From NCBI RefSeq assembly GCF_024300645.1, contig NZ_CP101291.1, forward strand, positions 930,001 to 994,000: 64,000 nucleotides of DNA, in the 5' to 3' direction. Within the stretch, counting starts at the first letter, position 1. Every line of letters starts with the position of its first letter. This document shows positions 17,189 through 26,821 of this stretch, in pieces. Position numbers and translations under genes: made by a program. Source of the DNA: Alteromonas sp. LMIT006 (GTDB lineage: Bacteria > Pseudomonadota > Gammaproteobacteria > Enterobacterales > Alteromonadaceae). The notes under the pieces are model-generated. The model searched no databases. It had not been told where the DNA came from and saw only the letters and a list, made by a program, of their open reading frames with translations.

Positions 17189-18454
17189 ATGACAGCTTTT
17201 ACTTTACATTTATCCCAACAATCGCCAGTTGCTCCGTATGCATCGAGTGCCTTATTTAGCATCTTTGACAATACAGTAACGATTCATCAATCTCTGAACG
17301 AGCCGCAACGCAGTGTGCAAAAAGCCGCGCGTCAACTTGCTCCAATTATCGGCCAACAAGTTGAGTTTGATGAGTCTTGGGATGCGCTGACACAAAGACT
17401 ATTTATACAGGCGCTAGGTGCAAAAAATATTTCGGTACAATGGTCTAAACAAGTTGATGCACTGGCCTTAGATCAGCAAATAACAGCTTTGCAATTTGCT
17501 CAACAACTCATTAATGACACGCCGGAAAATATGTCGCCGGAGCAATTGGCTAAACAAGTTGCGCATTATTTGGAAGGCCTGGCGCCTGAATGTGTTTCAG
17601 CAAAACATATAGTCGGAGATGCGTTGCTTGATTTTGGTTGGGTCGGAATACATGGAGTTGGCAGAGGCAGTGAACGCCCACCAGTCTTACTGGAATTGGA
17701 TTACAATCCGACAGGGGATCTCGATGCACCAGTAAGCACGGCGTTAGTCGGTAAGGGTATCACCTTTGACAGTGGCGGTTACAGCATCAAATCCAGCGAA
17801 GGGATGTTGGATATGAAATGTGATATGGGAGGTGCTGCGACCGTTGCAGCAGCCCTGGGTTTGGCAATCAGCCGTGGTGTGAAAAAGCGTATTAAGTTGT
17901 TTTTGTGTTGCGCTGAAAACTTGATTTCAGGACATGCATACAAACTTGGGGATATCCTAACATACAAAAATGGCGTCAGTGTTGAAATAGTAAATACAGA
18001 TGCAGAAGGTCGCTTAGTTTTGGCTGACGGACTTCAGGCTGCGAGTGAGTGCTCACCATCTCTAATTGTAGACGCTGCGACTTTAACTGGTGCCGCTGTC
18101 ATGGCTGTCGGAACGGATTACAATGCCTTGTTTACGCAGTTCGATGAGCAAGCCCAACAATTGATGGCACTTGGGGATGCCAATGCAGAACCTTTCTGGC
18201 GTCTGCCTCTGGCTGATTTTCACGCCGACATGTGTCCATCGCCGTTTGCGGATACTGCTAATAGCCGACCTCAAAAAGGCGGCGGTGCGGGTGGTGCCTC
18301 TAATGCAGCAGGGTTCCTAAAACGCTTCGTTGACCCCAATATTCCATGGTTACATATTGATTTAGCCGCGGCATACACACGCAATGCTACGGCGCTAAGA
18401 CCTGCGGGGGCAACCGCTATGGGTGTCTTAAGTATTGCGGATCTCATTGGCTAA
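17189..18454 (+). CDS. pepB: Leucyl aminopeptidase family protein PepB
   Basis: M17-family metallo-aminopeptidase that removes N-terminal residues from peptides in the cytoplasm. The 421-residue protein has the catalytic core VGKGITFDSGGYSIKSSEGM, KCDMGGAA and the family signature NTDAEGRL (269-276). Its length and short N-terminal domain fit PepB rather than PepA (about 500 residues). Its stop overlaps the start of the MarC-family gene (TAATG). Confidence 0.93.
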   Translation: MTAFTLHLSQQSPVAPYASSALFSIFDNTVTIHQSLNEPQRSVQKAARQLAPIIGQQVEFDESWDALTQRLFIQALGAKNISVQWSKQVDALALDQQITALQFAQQLINDTPENMSPEQLAKQVAHYLEGLAPECVSAKHIVGDALLDFGWVGIHGVGRGSERPPVLLELDYNPTGDLDAPVSTALVGKGITFDSGGYSIKSSEGMLDMKCDMGGAATVAAALGLAISRGVKKRIKLFLCCAENLISGHAYKLGDILTYKNGVSVEIVNTDAEGRLVLADGLQAASECSPSLIVDAATLTGAAVMAVGTDYNALFTQFDEQAQQLMALGDANAEPFWRLPLADFHADMCPSPFADTANSRPQKGGGAGGASNAAGFLKRFVDPNIPWLHIDLAAAYTRNATALRPAGATAMGVLSIADLIG

Positions 18455-19038
18455 TGGATACGTTATCTGCTGCAGTAATGCTCTTTTTGATCATGGATCC
18501 TCTTGGCAATATGCCTATCGTCATGTCTGTGTTAAAAGAGTTTCCTGAGCGACGCCGAGCGATCATTCTGGTAAGGGAGCTGATATTTTCTCTTCTTGTC
18601 TTACTAGGCTTTTTGTTTGCCGGCGAAAAGATTCTCATCTTCCTAAATATTGAGCAGGAGACGGTGAGTATTGCGGGTGGCATTATCCTGTTTATCATTG
18701 CTCTGAGGATGATTTTTCCGACTCCTGGAGGCGTAATGAATCTACCAAGAGGCGAAGAGCCGTTTATTGTGCCGCTGGCAATCCCGATGATCGCTGGCCC
18801 ATCATCAATGGCAGCTCTGATCTTACTCTCCAATCAAGCACCAACCAGAATTATAGATTGGTCGTTGGCATTGTTGGGGGCTTGGGGATTGACTGCTATA
18901 ATCTTGCTCAGTGCTAGTAAATTATATCGTCTGCTCGGTGATAAAGGGTTGAGTGCACTAGAACGATTGATGGGAATGATCTTGATCATGCTTTCAATAC
19001 AGTTATTTTTAAACGGGATCAAAAATTACCTCGCATGA
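18454..19038 (+). CDS. yhgN: MarC-family inner-membrane protein (YhgN-like)
   Basis: The 194-residue protein has six predicted transmembrane helices and the MarC family segments LFLIMDPLGNMPIVMSVLKEFP, IAGGIILFIIALRMIFP and PLAIPMIAGPSSMAALILLS. The family is annotated as NAAT transporters, but no transported substrate is established. It is translationally coupled to pepB upstream (TAATG) and to the DUF416 gene downstream (4-base overlap), so the three form an operon. Confidence 0.88.
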   Translation: MDTLSAAVMLFLIMDPLGNMPIVMSVLKEFPERRRAIILVRELIFSLLVLLGFLFAGEKILIFLNIEQETVSIAGGIILFIIALRMIFPTPGGVMNLPRGEEPFIVPLAIPMIAGPSSMAALILLSNQAPTRIIDWSLALLGAWGLTAIILLSASKLYRLLGDKGLSALERLMGMILIMLSIQLFLNGIKNYLA

Positions 19039-19676
19039 AAAAGTTATCCACCTTCCAACGTATTCGAGAGCTCAAGCCTCAGTTAGCGATCGTATTTGCT
19101 GCATCAGTATTATCAAGAATGACACCACACTATACATTGTATTTTGAAGCCAATGATGATGCTGAGCAAGCTCCACTGGCACAGCACATCCTACAACTAG
19201 TTTGGCAGCGACTTGCTGATCCTAAGCAAAGTTTTAATTTAAATGTGCAAATCGAAAAACTCGAGGCGAGCTTACCTGATCCTGCAACAGACGCTACCTT
19301 TGGAGTATTACCTGCGGTGGATGCTGGTTTGGGCCTTATTGCAGTGTTGAGATTTTGGCAAAATGCACAAGATGATGCGCCGGTCATGGTCGCTAAACTC
19401 GCACAAGGCGGGGTTGAAGCGTTTTTGTTAGCAACGGACATAGCAGAAGAATATGCCCAAGTGCAAGCTATCACCGATGCAGAGGAATACGACAAAGCGA
19501 ATCGAGCCTTGAATCAACATATTAAAGCACACCCTTTGATGGTGTTTGAGACAGAATGGCAAAATACGTTATTAGATGTTTTGCAGAACAATAAGTTATC
19601 CAACCAGGATCTCGTTCAGCAGTGCCAGCAGATGGCACATGAAACAGGGATAACAACCTTGGGGATTGAGTTATAA
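19035..19676 (+). CDS. yjaG: DUF416 (YjaG) family protein
   Basis: A 213-residue soluble protein of unknown function. The spacing of RIRELKPQLAIVFAASVLSRMTPHYTLYF, QLVWQRLADPKQSFNLNVQIEKLEASLPDP and FGVLPAVDAGLGLIAVLRF matches E. coli YjaG (the ISDLxWExL..., FexxIP and GVYPAIDACVAL blocks). It overlaps the MarC-family gene by 4 bases. No catalytic residues are evident. Confidence 0.8.
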   Translation: MKKLSTFQRIRELKPQLAIVFAASVLSRMTPHYTLYFEANDDAEQAPLAQHILQLVWQRLADPKQSFNLNVQIEKLEASLPDPATDATFGVLPAVDAGLGLIAVLRFWQNAQDDAPVMVAKLAQGGVEAFLLATDIAEEYAQVQAITDAEEYDKANRALNQHIKAHPLMVFETEWQNTLLDVLQNNKLSNQDLVQQCQQMAHETGITTLGIEL

Positions 19677-19695
19677 ATTTGAGTTCACACTGAAC

Positions 19696-20292
19696 TTAGC
19701 CGTTTAGCTGATAAAGTCCGTAGATGAAACCACTGGTTTGAGCTGATTTAACAGCACTAAGATTGAGTTCTGCCCAATCAACGGCTAAATCAGGTTCATG
19801 CTCGCAATACACTAATGTGTGTACATCAATGAGCCCTTGCTTGAATAAGTGTTGCAAAAAAGAAACTAGTAATCCTTGATTGAAGGGAGGGTCAACAAAA
19901 ACAATATCTAAAGGCCTGGTAAGTGCTAACTTTTCAGCTTTTATTTTTAATGCATCACTTTCATAGACTGATACTGTCTCGGCGAGACCAAGGATGCTGA
20001 TATTTTTCTGAAGTTGCTGACAAGCCTGACGATTTAGCTCGCACGCGATGACCTGACCTGCACCTCGCGATGCTGCTTCAAACGTTAAACTTCCACTGCC
20101 TGCGAACGCGTCTAAGCAAACGGCATCCACAATATGTCCTTGTAACCAGTTAAATAATGTTTCTTTAGTGCGGTCCGTCGTGGGTCTAAGCCCATGTGAA
20201 TCTATGACCGCTAGTTTTCGGCCACGATGACGACCACTAATTATTCTGATTTGTCCCATCGCAGACGGATTTTTTTGCTTTTTGTGACGCAT
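19696..20292 (-). CDS. rsmD: 16S rRNA (guanine-966-N2)-methyltransferase
   Basis: Methylates N2 of G966 in 16S rRNA. The 198-residue protein has the RsmD N-terminus GQIRIISGRHRGRKLAV, LRPTTDRTKETLFNWL, the SAM motif DAFAGSG (61-67) and catalytic DPPF (134-137). It is divergent from ftsY, the standard arrangement in gammaproteobacteria, and converges on the DUF416 gene with a 19-base gap. Confidence 0.96.
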   Translation of the reverse strand: MRHKKQKNPSAMGQIRIISGRHRGRKLAVIDSHGLRPTTDRTKETLFNWLQGHIVDAVCLDAFAGSGSLTFEAASRGAGQVIACELNRQACQQLQKNISILGLAETVSVYESDALKIKAEKLALTRPLDIVFVDPPFNQGLLVSFLQHLFKQGLIDVHTLVYCEHEPDLAVDWAELNLSAVKSAQTSGFIYGLYQLNG

Positions 20293-20379
20293 TCACGCTA
20301 AACCTTAAAGTAATCTAGTGTTATGATAACAAAATTAACTTATTAGCAATAACTGCTTGTCGCCAAGGTTTGTTTTTCG

Positions 20380-21414
20380 ATGTTTAACTTGTTTAAGAAA
20401 AAGGACACAAAGCCGGATTCAACTCGCCCCGAATCCACGCAACCTAATGCGCAACAGACAGAAAAAAAAGGTCTGTTTGCGTCACTCTCCGAGCGTCTAT
20501 CCCGGACTAGAGCAAACATTGGTAGTGGTTTTAGGTCACTTTTTAGTGGTCGAAACATTGATGATGATTTGTACGAAGAGCTCGAAACTCAGCTTTTGGT
20601 TGCCGATGTTGGCATGACAACCACTCAAAACATTATTGAACATTTAACTCAACATGCTGACAAATCGGCGTTAAAAGATGCTGATGCCCTTTTTGTTGAA
20701 CTCAAATCTTATATGGCAGAATTACTCGCAAATGTAGAAGCGCCACTCGATACGCAAAACACAGAAGGTCCATTTGTTATTTTGATGGTGGGTGTCAATG
20801 GTGTGGGCAAAACCACAACGATTGGTAAGATGGCGAAACAATTTCAAGCACAAGGCAAAAAAGTCATGTTAGCTGCCGGTGATACCTTCCGTGCTGCTGC
20901 TGTGGAGCAACTACAGGTATGGGGTGAACGCAACGAGATCCCTGTTATCGCTCAGCAAACCGGTTCTGATAGTGCTTCAGTTTTATATGACGCCTTAAAT
21001 GCTGCACAAGCACGTGGCATAGATGTTCTGATTGCTGATACCGCAGGTCGCTTGCAAAACAAAGATCATTTAATGCAAGAACTAGAGAAAGTTGTGCGTG
21101 TGATGCGCAAACTAAATCCTAACGCACCACACGAAATAATGCTCACATTAGATGCTGGGACTGGACAAAACGCCATTAGCCAAGCGAAGTTATTTAACGA
21201 TGCGGTAGGTCTAACAGGTATTAGTCTGACAAAACTCGACGGTACTGCTAAAGGCGGGGTCATTTTTCCCATTGCTGAGCAGTTCTCATTGCCTATTCGT
21301 TATATTGGTGTGGGCGAGGGGATTGATGATCTGCGTCCTTTCCATGCACAAGAATTTATTGACGCTTTATTTGATGCTCCTGAGTCAGCTGAGGAAATCG
21401 AAACGCAATTATGA
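20380..21414 (+). CDS. ftsY: Signal recognition particle receptor FtsY
   Basis: Membrane-associated SRP receptor GTPase that delivers ribosome-nascent chains to the Sec translocon. It has a short charged N-terminal region (about 1-55, rich in Lys, Asp, Ser), then the N domain and the G domain with GVNGVGKT (138-145), DTAGR and TKLDGTAKGG. At 344 residues the acidic A domain is much shorter than in E. coli (497 in total), as in many other bacteria. It overlaps ftsE by 4 bases. Confidence 0.97.
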   Translation: MFNLFKKKDTKPDSTRPESTQPNAQQTEKKGLFASLSERLSRTRANIGSGFRSLFSGRNIDDDLYEELETQLLVADVGMTTTQNIIEHLTQHADKSALKDADALFVELKSYMAELLANVEAPLDTQNTEGPFVILMVGVNGVGKTTTIGKMAKQFQAQGKKVMLAAGDTFRAAAVEQLQVWGERNEIPVIAQQTGSDSASVLYDALNAAQARGIDVLIADTAGRLQNKDHLMQELEKVVRVMRKLNPNAPHEIMLTLDAGTGQNAISQAKLFNDAVGLTGISLTKLDGTAKGGVIFPIAEQFSLPIRYIGVGEGIDDLRPFHAQEFIDALFDAPESAEEIETQL

Positions 21415-22121
21415 TCAAATTTGCCAACGTCAGCAAAACTTATAGCGGTGGGCAAATTGCCCTACAAAAAGTCAATTTTGAGCTCGAGGCCGGAGAGATG
21501 GCATTTTTGACAGGTCACTCCGGCGCGGGCAAATCTACCATTCTTAAACTCATTAGTCTAATGGAGCGCCCCAGTGTCGGCGAAGTCTTTATCAATGGGC
21601 ATGTTCTCAATCAGTTACGGCGCAAAGATATTCCCTATGTGAGACGAGATATTGGTATGATCTTCCAGTCACACCAATTACTGATGGACCGTACAGTATT
21701 TGATAATGTCGCGTTGCCTCTCGTGATTGAAGGATATTCACGCAAGCACATTGTACGACGGGTATCAGCTGCTCTTGAATTAGTAGGCTTGCGCCACAAA
21801 CAAGAGCTATCGCCGAAAATGTTGTCAGGTGGTGAGCAACAACGCGTTGGTATAGCTCGAGCTATCGTTAACAACCCTCCATTATTACTAGCTGATGAGC
21901 CGACGGGGAATTTGGATCCTAAATTGTCTTTAGAAATTTTCCATTTGTTCGAACAGTTAAATAACCGCGGCATGAGTATTTTTATTGCGACACATGATTT
22001 GGGCTTAATTGCACGTATGAAGCATCGCACGCTTACCCTAAATCAAGGTCGTATGATTGAAGATGCCTTACAGGATGATATGTATGGGGTGACCACTAAG
22101 TTGCCAGGTGACATGCGATGA
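21411..22121 (+). CDS. ftsE: Cell division ATP-binding protein FtsE
   Basis: ATPase subunit of FtsEX, which couples ATP hydrolysis to activation of peptidoglycan hydrolases at the septum. Walker A GHSGAGKST (35-43), signature LSGGEQQR, Walker B LLLADEPTGNLD and the H-loop ATHDLGL are present. The 236-residue length is slightly above the usual 220-230 because of a short C-terminal tail. It overlaps both ftsY and ftsX by 4 bases. Confidence 0.96.
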   Translation: MIKFANVSKTYSGGQIALQKVNFELEAGEMAFLTGHSGAGKSTILKLISLMERPSVGEVFINGHVLNQLRRKDIPYVRRDIGMIFQSHQLLMDRTVFDNVALPLVIEGYSRKHIVRRVSAALELVGLRHKQELSPKMLSGGEQQRVGIARAIVNNPPLLLADEPTGNLDPKLSLEIFHLFEQLNNRGMSIFIATHDLGLIARMKHRTLTLNQGRMIEDALQDDMYGVTTKLPGDMR

Positions 22122-23098
22122 GCTTACTTTTTCAAGGTCGCGAAACGACACCAAAACTTCGCAAGCAATCGTTATGGCAACGCATACGAGGTGGTTTTAC
22201 TAATCATATTCGACAAATTTTGGCCTCATTAGGGGAATTATGGCGCACCCCGCTGGCATCGATTATGACTATTGCTGTATTGGGATTGAGTATCACTTTG
22301 CCTAGTACGTTGTACATCTTAGTAAAAAATAGCTCTCAAGTGACGGCGGGTTGGGGGCAAGCAGGTGAAATCTCACTTTATCTTAAAGAACAAACGACCT
22401 TAGAGCAGGCCAATGGTACCTTGCTCAGTGTGCGTTTGATGACAGAGATTGCAGACGTAGAGCTGATCACTGCGGAACAGGCGCTTTTCGATTTTGAAGC
22501 ACAATCAGGGCTAACCAACACCCTTTCATACTTAGACGAAAACCCATTGCCTCATGTACTGGTTGTCACACCAAAACGTGAACATCTCGCACCGACGGCA
22601 GCTGAACATTTGTTAGAGCGCTTAGAGCGTTTAACGCACGTGGACTTTGGCAAATTGGATATAGAATGGTTAAAGAGACTCACCGCTATTTTATCTATTG
22701 CCAGTGACATAGTATGGATTATTGCCCTATTGCTCTGTATTTCCGTCGTGTTGATCATTGGCAACACTATTCGCTTAAATATATTGAACCAGCGTGAAGA
22801 AATCATCGTAATGAAGCTCGTTGGTGCAACTGATAATTTTATACGTTTTCCTTTTTTGTACACCGGTATTTGGTACGGATTACTAGGAGGGTTAATGGCG
22901 TGGTTCCTTGTGGTATTTATTTTATGGTGGATACAATCTGGAATTGAAGCGTTAGCAGAACTTTATCAGGCAGATTTTGTGCTTAGCGGTCTCGATCTTA
23001 CGGCACTCACTGTAATATTAGGACTAGCAGTGATGTTGGGATTACTCGGTTCCTATATTTCAGTGCAAAAGCACATTAAAGAAATTGAACCCAAATAG
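22118..23098 (+). CDS. ftsX: Cell division protein FtsX
   Basis: Four-helix membrane partner of FtsE. The 326-residue protein has an N-terminal cytoplasmic tail, a first helix at about 45-70, a periplasmic loop (about 75-185) that binds hydrolase activators, and three C-terminal helices. The conserved NTIRLNILNQREEIIVMKLVGATDNFIRFPF block is typical. It is translationally coupled to ftsE. Confidence 0.96.
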   Translation: MSLLFQGRETTPKLRKQSLWQRIRGGFTNHIRQILASLGELWRTPLASIMTIAVLGLSITLPSTLYILVKNSSQVTAGWGQAGEISLYLKEQTTLEQANGTLLSVRLMTEIADVELITAEQALFDFEAQSGLTNTLSYLDENPLPHVLVVTPKREHLAPTAAEHLLERLERLTHVDFGKLDIEWLKRLTAILSIASDIVWIIALLLCISVVLIIGNTIRLNILNQREEIIVMKLVGATDNFIRFPFLYTGIWYGLLGGLMAWFLVVFILWWIQSGIEALAELYQADFVLSGLDLTALTVILGLAVMLGLLGSYISVQKHIKEIEPK

Positions 23099-23223
23099 TG
23101 AAACTAAACTAAGACTGAACAGGTTTCTTAAAAAACAAAGCATTTTAACGATATACCGATAAAAAGTTTTATTCTTCAGAATTATTTGCTATATTTTTCG
23201 TAATATCTATAAGAGGTTTTACA

Positions 23224-24072
23224 ATGACACAATCAATGCAAATGACCTTAGCATTACCACAAAGTGGAAGCATTGAAAGCTATGTACAATCTGTTTCTAC
23301 TATTCCAATGCTCAGCGCTGACGAAGAGCGTGATTTAGCTGAGCGTTTATATAATGAAGGTGATTTAGAAGCCGCACGTCAACTTGTTATGTCGCATTTG
23401 CGCTTTGTCGTGCATATTGCCAAATCTTATGCAGGCTACGGTTTACCTCAAGCGGATTTGATCCAAGAAGGTAACATAGGCTTGATGAAAGCGGTCAAAC
23501 GCTTTGACCCAAGTGTCGGTGTGCGTCTCGTCTCTTTTGCGGTACACTGGATTAAAGCAGAGATCCACGAATTTGTGCTTAAAAACTGGCGCATCGTGAA
23601 AGTTGCTACGACCAAAGCACAGCGTAAGTTGTTCTTCAATCTTAGAAAAGCCAAGAAACGCTTAGGTTGGTTTACGCATGAAGAAGTTCAAAAGGTAGCT
23701 GAAGAGCTTGGTGTAAGCGAAAAAGAAGTGTTACAGATGGAAGCTCGAATGGGCTCTCAGGATGCTGCATTTGATTTAAACGATAGCGATGACGATGATA
23801 GCAATTTTGCTCCAGCTCAATACCTAGAAGACAAATCAGCAAGCGTAGAAGAAACTGTTATCAATGCGGATTACGATGCCAATGCGTCTAAGCGCTTGTA
23901 TTCAGCAATTAAAACGCTAGATGAGCGCTCGCAAGAAATCATCGAAACGCGTTGGTTGGCTGATGATAAGATGACGTTACAAGATCTAGCAGCTAAATAT
24001 AATGTTTCTGCTGAACGTGTTCGTCAAATTGAAAAGAACGCAATGAAAAAGATCCAGGCAGCAATGGCCTAA
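23224..24072 (+). CDS. rpoH: Heat-shock sigma factor RpoH (sigma-32)
   Basis: Directs RNA polymerase to heat-shock promoters. The 282-residue protein has region 2 ([38 protein letters not shown]), the RpoH box [13 protein letters not shown], and region 4 ([26 protein letters not shown]). It follows ftsYEX after 125 bases, as in E. coli, and has its own likely promoter and AGAGG ribosome-binding site. RpoH levels are often set by mRNA structure, but I did not identify a clear thermosensor fold here. Confidence 0.97.
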   Translation: MTQSMQMTLALPQSGSIESYVQSVSTIPMLSADEERDLAERLYNEGDLEAARQLVMSHLRFVVHIAKSYAGYGLPQADLIQEGNIGLMKAVKRFDPSVGVRLVSFAVHWIKAEIHEFVLKNWRIVKVATTKAQRKLFFNLRKAKKRLGWFTHEEVQKVAEELGVSEKEVLQMEARMGSQDAAFDLNDSDDDDSNFAPAQYLEDKSASVEETVINADYDANASKRLYSAIKTLDERSQEIIETRWLADDKMTLQDLAAKYNVSAERVRQIEKNAMKKIQAAMA

Positions 24073-24091
24073 AATAATGCAAACTACTCCA

Positions 24092-24126
24092 AAAAAGGTC
24101 GCGGATTGCGGCCTTTTTCGTTTTTT
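24092..24126 (+). terminator. Intrinsic terminator after rpoH
   Basis: AAAAAGGTCGC pairs with GCGGCCTTTTT (one G-T pair) around a 5-base loop, followed by CGTTTTTT. It lies 20 bases past the rpoH stop, between rpoH and the convergent yiiD-like gene. Confidence 0.88.
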
Positions 24127-24137
24127 AGATATGGCAT

Positions 24138-25040
24138 TTATTCTTTTACTGGCAACACCCAATACACACCTTTAAATTCGGCTACTGGTTGCTGTCCATC
24201 TAGAATCTGTACAGATAATTCAATCCGCGTCTTATCGCCTTTCGATAAAGGGCTAAAATCACCGTGTAAGGTATCCAAATCGGCAATACCTCTTGGCTGC
24301 GAAGTCACTGGCTTGTGATAATGAATTTGTCCATCACCTAACACAATATCGCCTTCAAATGCATTTTGTTGAAGTTGCAAATGAATTAAGCCCCAGCCAG
24401 TGAGCGTGGCGAGTGAGTAAATACTTCCTGCAAACATACTGCCGTGTAAGTTGATATTCTTGTTGAGCGAGGCTCGTACCTCAAGGGTCAACCCATCGTA
24501 TTGATAGACTTGAATACCCATTTGCTCACTGATGGGGATTGTTGTCTGCCAGGTGTGTTGCAATTGCTCACACCATTTGGGATGCATTAAAATGCGTTGG
24601 GTAGTGCCAAGGTGTTTTACCATTTGGATGCGTTTGAGTTTGATTAAATCCTTGGGCGCAGATTCTTGTTTTTTGTACCCACATGAGGCGAAAAACGCTT
24701 CGGAAGTTTCCAAGCTATTCGTCACAGCTCTGACCGCACCTTGGCTAATTGCGTAATTTTCTAACGCAGCAATGATAACTCGTCCTAACCCTTTACCATG
24801 AGCGGCAAAATCGACCGCAATATGCCTGATCTGCACTTCATCTGCTGTATTAAAATGCAGTCTACCGACGGCGACGATTTCATTATTCGCATTGATGACC
24901 ATGCGATGATGGGCCACAGCGTCGTATTCGTCTTTTTCTGAACCAAGAGGGAGATTAAAAGGCTCACGTAAAATTCGCCAGCGAAACTGAAAATAACGTT
25001 CGAGCAGCTCATCGCTCTTTGGGGTGAGTACCTTGTACAT
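24138..25040 (-). CDS. yiiD: GNAT-thioesterase-fold protein (YiiD/MadA-like)
   Basis: Two domains: an N-terminal GNAT fold (about 1-150) with the acetyl-CoA motif HGKGLGR (81-87), and a C-terminal hot-dog thioesterase-like domain (about 165-300; NINLHGSMFAGSIYSLATLTGWGLI). This architecture is that of E. coli YiiD, reported as a malonyl-ACP decarboxylase (MadA) that helps prime fatty-acid synthesis. ATG 25040 is chosen over the longer frame (to 25133) because it begins MYKVLTPKSDELLERYFQFR like the family and lies 2 bases after the dtd stop. It is coupled to dtd, as in E. coli. Confidence 0.85.
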   Translation of the reverse strand: MYKVLTPKSDELLERYFQFRWRILREPFNLPLGSEKDEYDAVAHHRMVINANNEIVAVGRLHFNTADEVQIRHIAVDFAAHGKGLGRVIIAALENYAISQGAVRAVTNSLETSEAFFASCGYKKQESAPKDLIKLKRIQMVKHLGTTQRILMHPKWCEQLQHTWQTTIPISEQMGIQVYQYDGLTLEVRASLNKNINLHGSMFAGSIYSLATLTGWGLIHLQLQQNAFEGDIVLGDGQIHYHKPVTSQPRGIADLDTLHGDFSPLSKGDKTRIELSVQILDGQQPVAEFKGVYWVLPVKE

Positions 25041-25042
25041 GT

Positions 25043-25486
25043 CTATTCCATGTTGAGTGTAAAAGTCACAGGGCCGTCGTTGACCAATGCAACTTGCATA
25101 TCCGCACCGAATTGACCGGTTTGTATTGTACACTGAGTTTGTGACTTAATGGTAGCTACAAAGTGATCGTAAAGTTGTTGGCCTAACTCGGGTGAAGCAC
25201 CTCGAGAAAAGCCTGGACGATTACCTTTTAGGGTGTCGGCTACCAAAGTAAACTGTGAGACGATCAGGATATCTCCTGAAATTTGTTCAATGTTGAGATT
25301 CATTTTACCCTGTTCATCACTGAACATACGAAATTTAAGAATTTTTTGTAGCAGTTTCTCTGCCGTTACTTCTGTATCAGTCGCCTCAACTCCGAGTAAA
25401 ATCAACATACCGTGATTGATTTGCGCAATGCGTTTTGTAGCAACGGTCACAGACGCGTTTTGTACTCGTTGAATCAGTGCAATCAT
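25043..25486 (-). CDS. dtd: D-aminoacyl-tRNA deacylase
   Basis: Hydrolyses D-aminoacyl-tRNAs (and Gly-tRNA(Ala)), proofreading against D-amino acids in translation. The 147-residue protein has the two active-site motifs SQFTLVAD (77-84) and NDGPVTF (136-142). It sits between pip and yiiD on the minus strand, 24 bases from pip. Confidence 0.97.
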   Translation of the reverse strand: MIALIQRVQNASVTVATKRIAQINHGMLILLGVEATDTEVTAEKLLQKILKFRMFSDEQGKMNLNIEQISGDILIVSQFTLVADTLKGNRPGFSRGASPELGQQLYDHFVATIKSQTQCTIQTGQFGADMQVALVNDGPVTFTLNME

Positions 25487-25509
25487 GTCATTCCTTGCGT
25501 AATAATCAG

Positions 25510-26472
25510 TTAAATAAGTTTGGCCATAAGATCCGTTGCATCTTTTAATGCAGCAGCAATGTTAGGCTCTGAAGTACTGTGACCTGCATCAGGAACAATA
25601 TTCAGCGTACTGTTTGGCAAAGCTTGCTGTAATAAATATGACGCTTCGAGTTTGCAAATCATATCATAACGCCCATGGACTATATAAACAGGTAGTTCTG
25701 AAAGGGTAGCAACGTTGTGCAATATGTAGTTTTCAGAGATAAAACAATTATTTTTTAAATAATGACATTCAAGTGTGGCGAGGCTGGATACTTGCTGCAA
25801 ATCATAATTGGTTAATGGATCGTCATAAGGGTGTTGAATTCGAGAGATACGCTCTTCCCAGCCATACCAAGCGCGTAACGCATCGGTTTGTAGGAATTTG
25901 TTTTTTTGGTTAAAGCGCGCTTCAAACAACTCGCACACCTCACGGGTTGAAGTGGTTTTATCAATTAACATGTCTTGAGTAAAGGCTTCATAGTGTTCTG
26001 GGTAAAGCTGCGCTGCACCACCTTTGGGAGAGAGAAACCAGTCTATATCTTCTTCTCGGGCTAGAAACACACCACGAAGTACCAAACCTAATACGGTTTT
26101 TGGTGTGCGAATCGCTGCTAATAAAGCCAAAGTTGCGCCCCAACTGCCTCCAAATAAGAGCCATCTATCCACATGGCAGTGCTGCCGAATTACTTCAATA
26201 TCTGCCAGTAAATCTTCGGTTGTATTATCACGTGTCTCGGCTAATGGGGTAGATTGGCCGGAACCACGCTGGTCAAACGCAATGATCCGGTAAATATCAG
26301 GATTAAACATCGATGAATAGTTTGGGCCTAATCCGCCACCAGGACCGCCATGGAGATATAACACTGGGATGCCATCGGGATTACCCGTTTCTTCAATATG
26401 CAAAGTATGAATATCCGAAACTGATATGGTGTAGCTTTTATAGGGTGCAGTAATCGGATATAAGTAATTCAT
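25510..26472 (-). CDS. pip: Proline iminopeptidase
   Basis: Serine peptidase of the alpha/beta-hydrolase fold (family S33) that releases N-terminal proline. The 320-residue protein has the oxyanion motif HGGPGGG (41-47), DQRGSGQS, the nucleophile in GGSWG (S110), and PDAGHS near the C-terminus for the catalytic His. It has no signal peptide, so it is cytoplasmic. It is the first gene of a pip-dtd-yiiD run. Confidence 0.93.
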   Translation of the reverse strand: MNYLYPITAPYKSYTISVSDIHTLHIEETGNPDGIPVLYLHGGPGGGLGPNYSSMFNPDIYRIIAFDQRGSGQSTPLAETRDNTTEDLLADIEVIRQHCHVDRWLLFGGSWGATLALLAAIRTPKTVLGLVLRGVFLAREEDIDWFLSPKGGAAQLYPEHYEAFTQDMLIDKTTSTREVCELFEARFNQKNKFLQTDALRAWYGWEERISRIQHPYDDPLTNYDLQQVSSLATLECHYLKNNCFISENYILHNVATLSELPVYIVHGRYDMICKLEASYLLQQALPNSTLNIVPDAGHSTSEPNIAAALKDATDLMAKLI

Positions 26473-26550
26473 TGCTATTGTATTTTTTATTGTTTTGGAC
26501 TAATTTTAAGTCACGTATAATGATGCACAAACCATATCAAGGAAATTACT

Positions 26551-26787
26551 ATGTCACAACAAGGTTCAGGGGGCAATGTTATCGCCGCTATTTGTAATGT
26601 TTTCATTCCTGGTTTAGGTCAACTGGTACAAGGAAGACTTGGCGCAGCGATTTTATTTTTTGTCGTATGCGCAGTCTGTTATGCACTCAGCGCGACATTA
26701 ATTTTAATTTTTATGTGGCCTGTAGGGGCTCTGTTTCACCTTTGGTCAATAATCAGTGCAGCTAGATACAATCCCAATCACATATGA
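26551..26787 (+). CDS. Small TM2-like membrane protein
   Basis: A 78-residue protein with two hydrophobic helices (about 33-58 and a re-entrant N-terminal one). The motif NVFIPGLGQLVQGRLGAAI resembles TM2-domain and related small bacterial membrane proteins, whose function is unknown. CAAGGAAA precedes the ATG, so it is likely translated. It is divergent from pip and converges on yihY. Confidence 0.7.
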   Translation: MSQQGSGGNVIAAICNVFIPGLGQLVQGRLGAAILFFVVCAVCYALSATLILIFMWPVGALFHLWSIISAARYNPNHI

Positions 26788-26821
26788 TTGACTAACTTAC
26801 AAGGACGTTACATATGAAAAA

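Noticed and set aside
19682-19696. AGTTCA/TGAACT hairpin between the DUF416 gene and rsmD
   Set aside because: Only 6 bp, no T-run; not enough to call a terminator.
25041-25133. N-terminal extension of the YiiD-like gene
   Set aside because: It overlaps the end of dtd and is not family-like; ATG 25040 fits.
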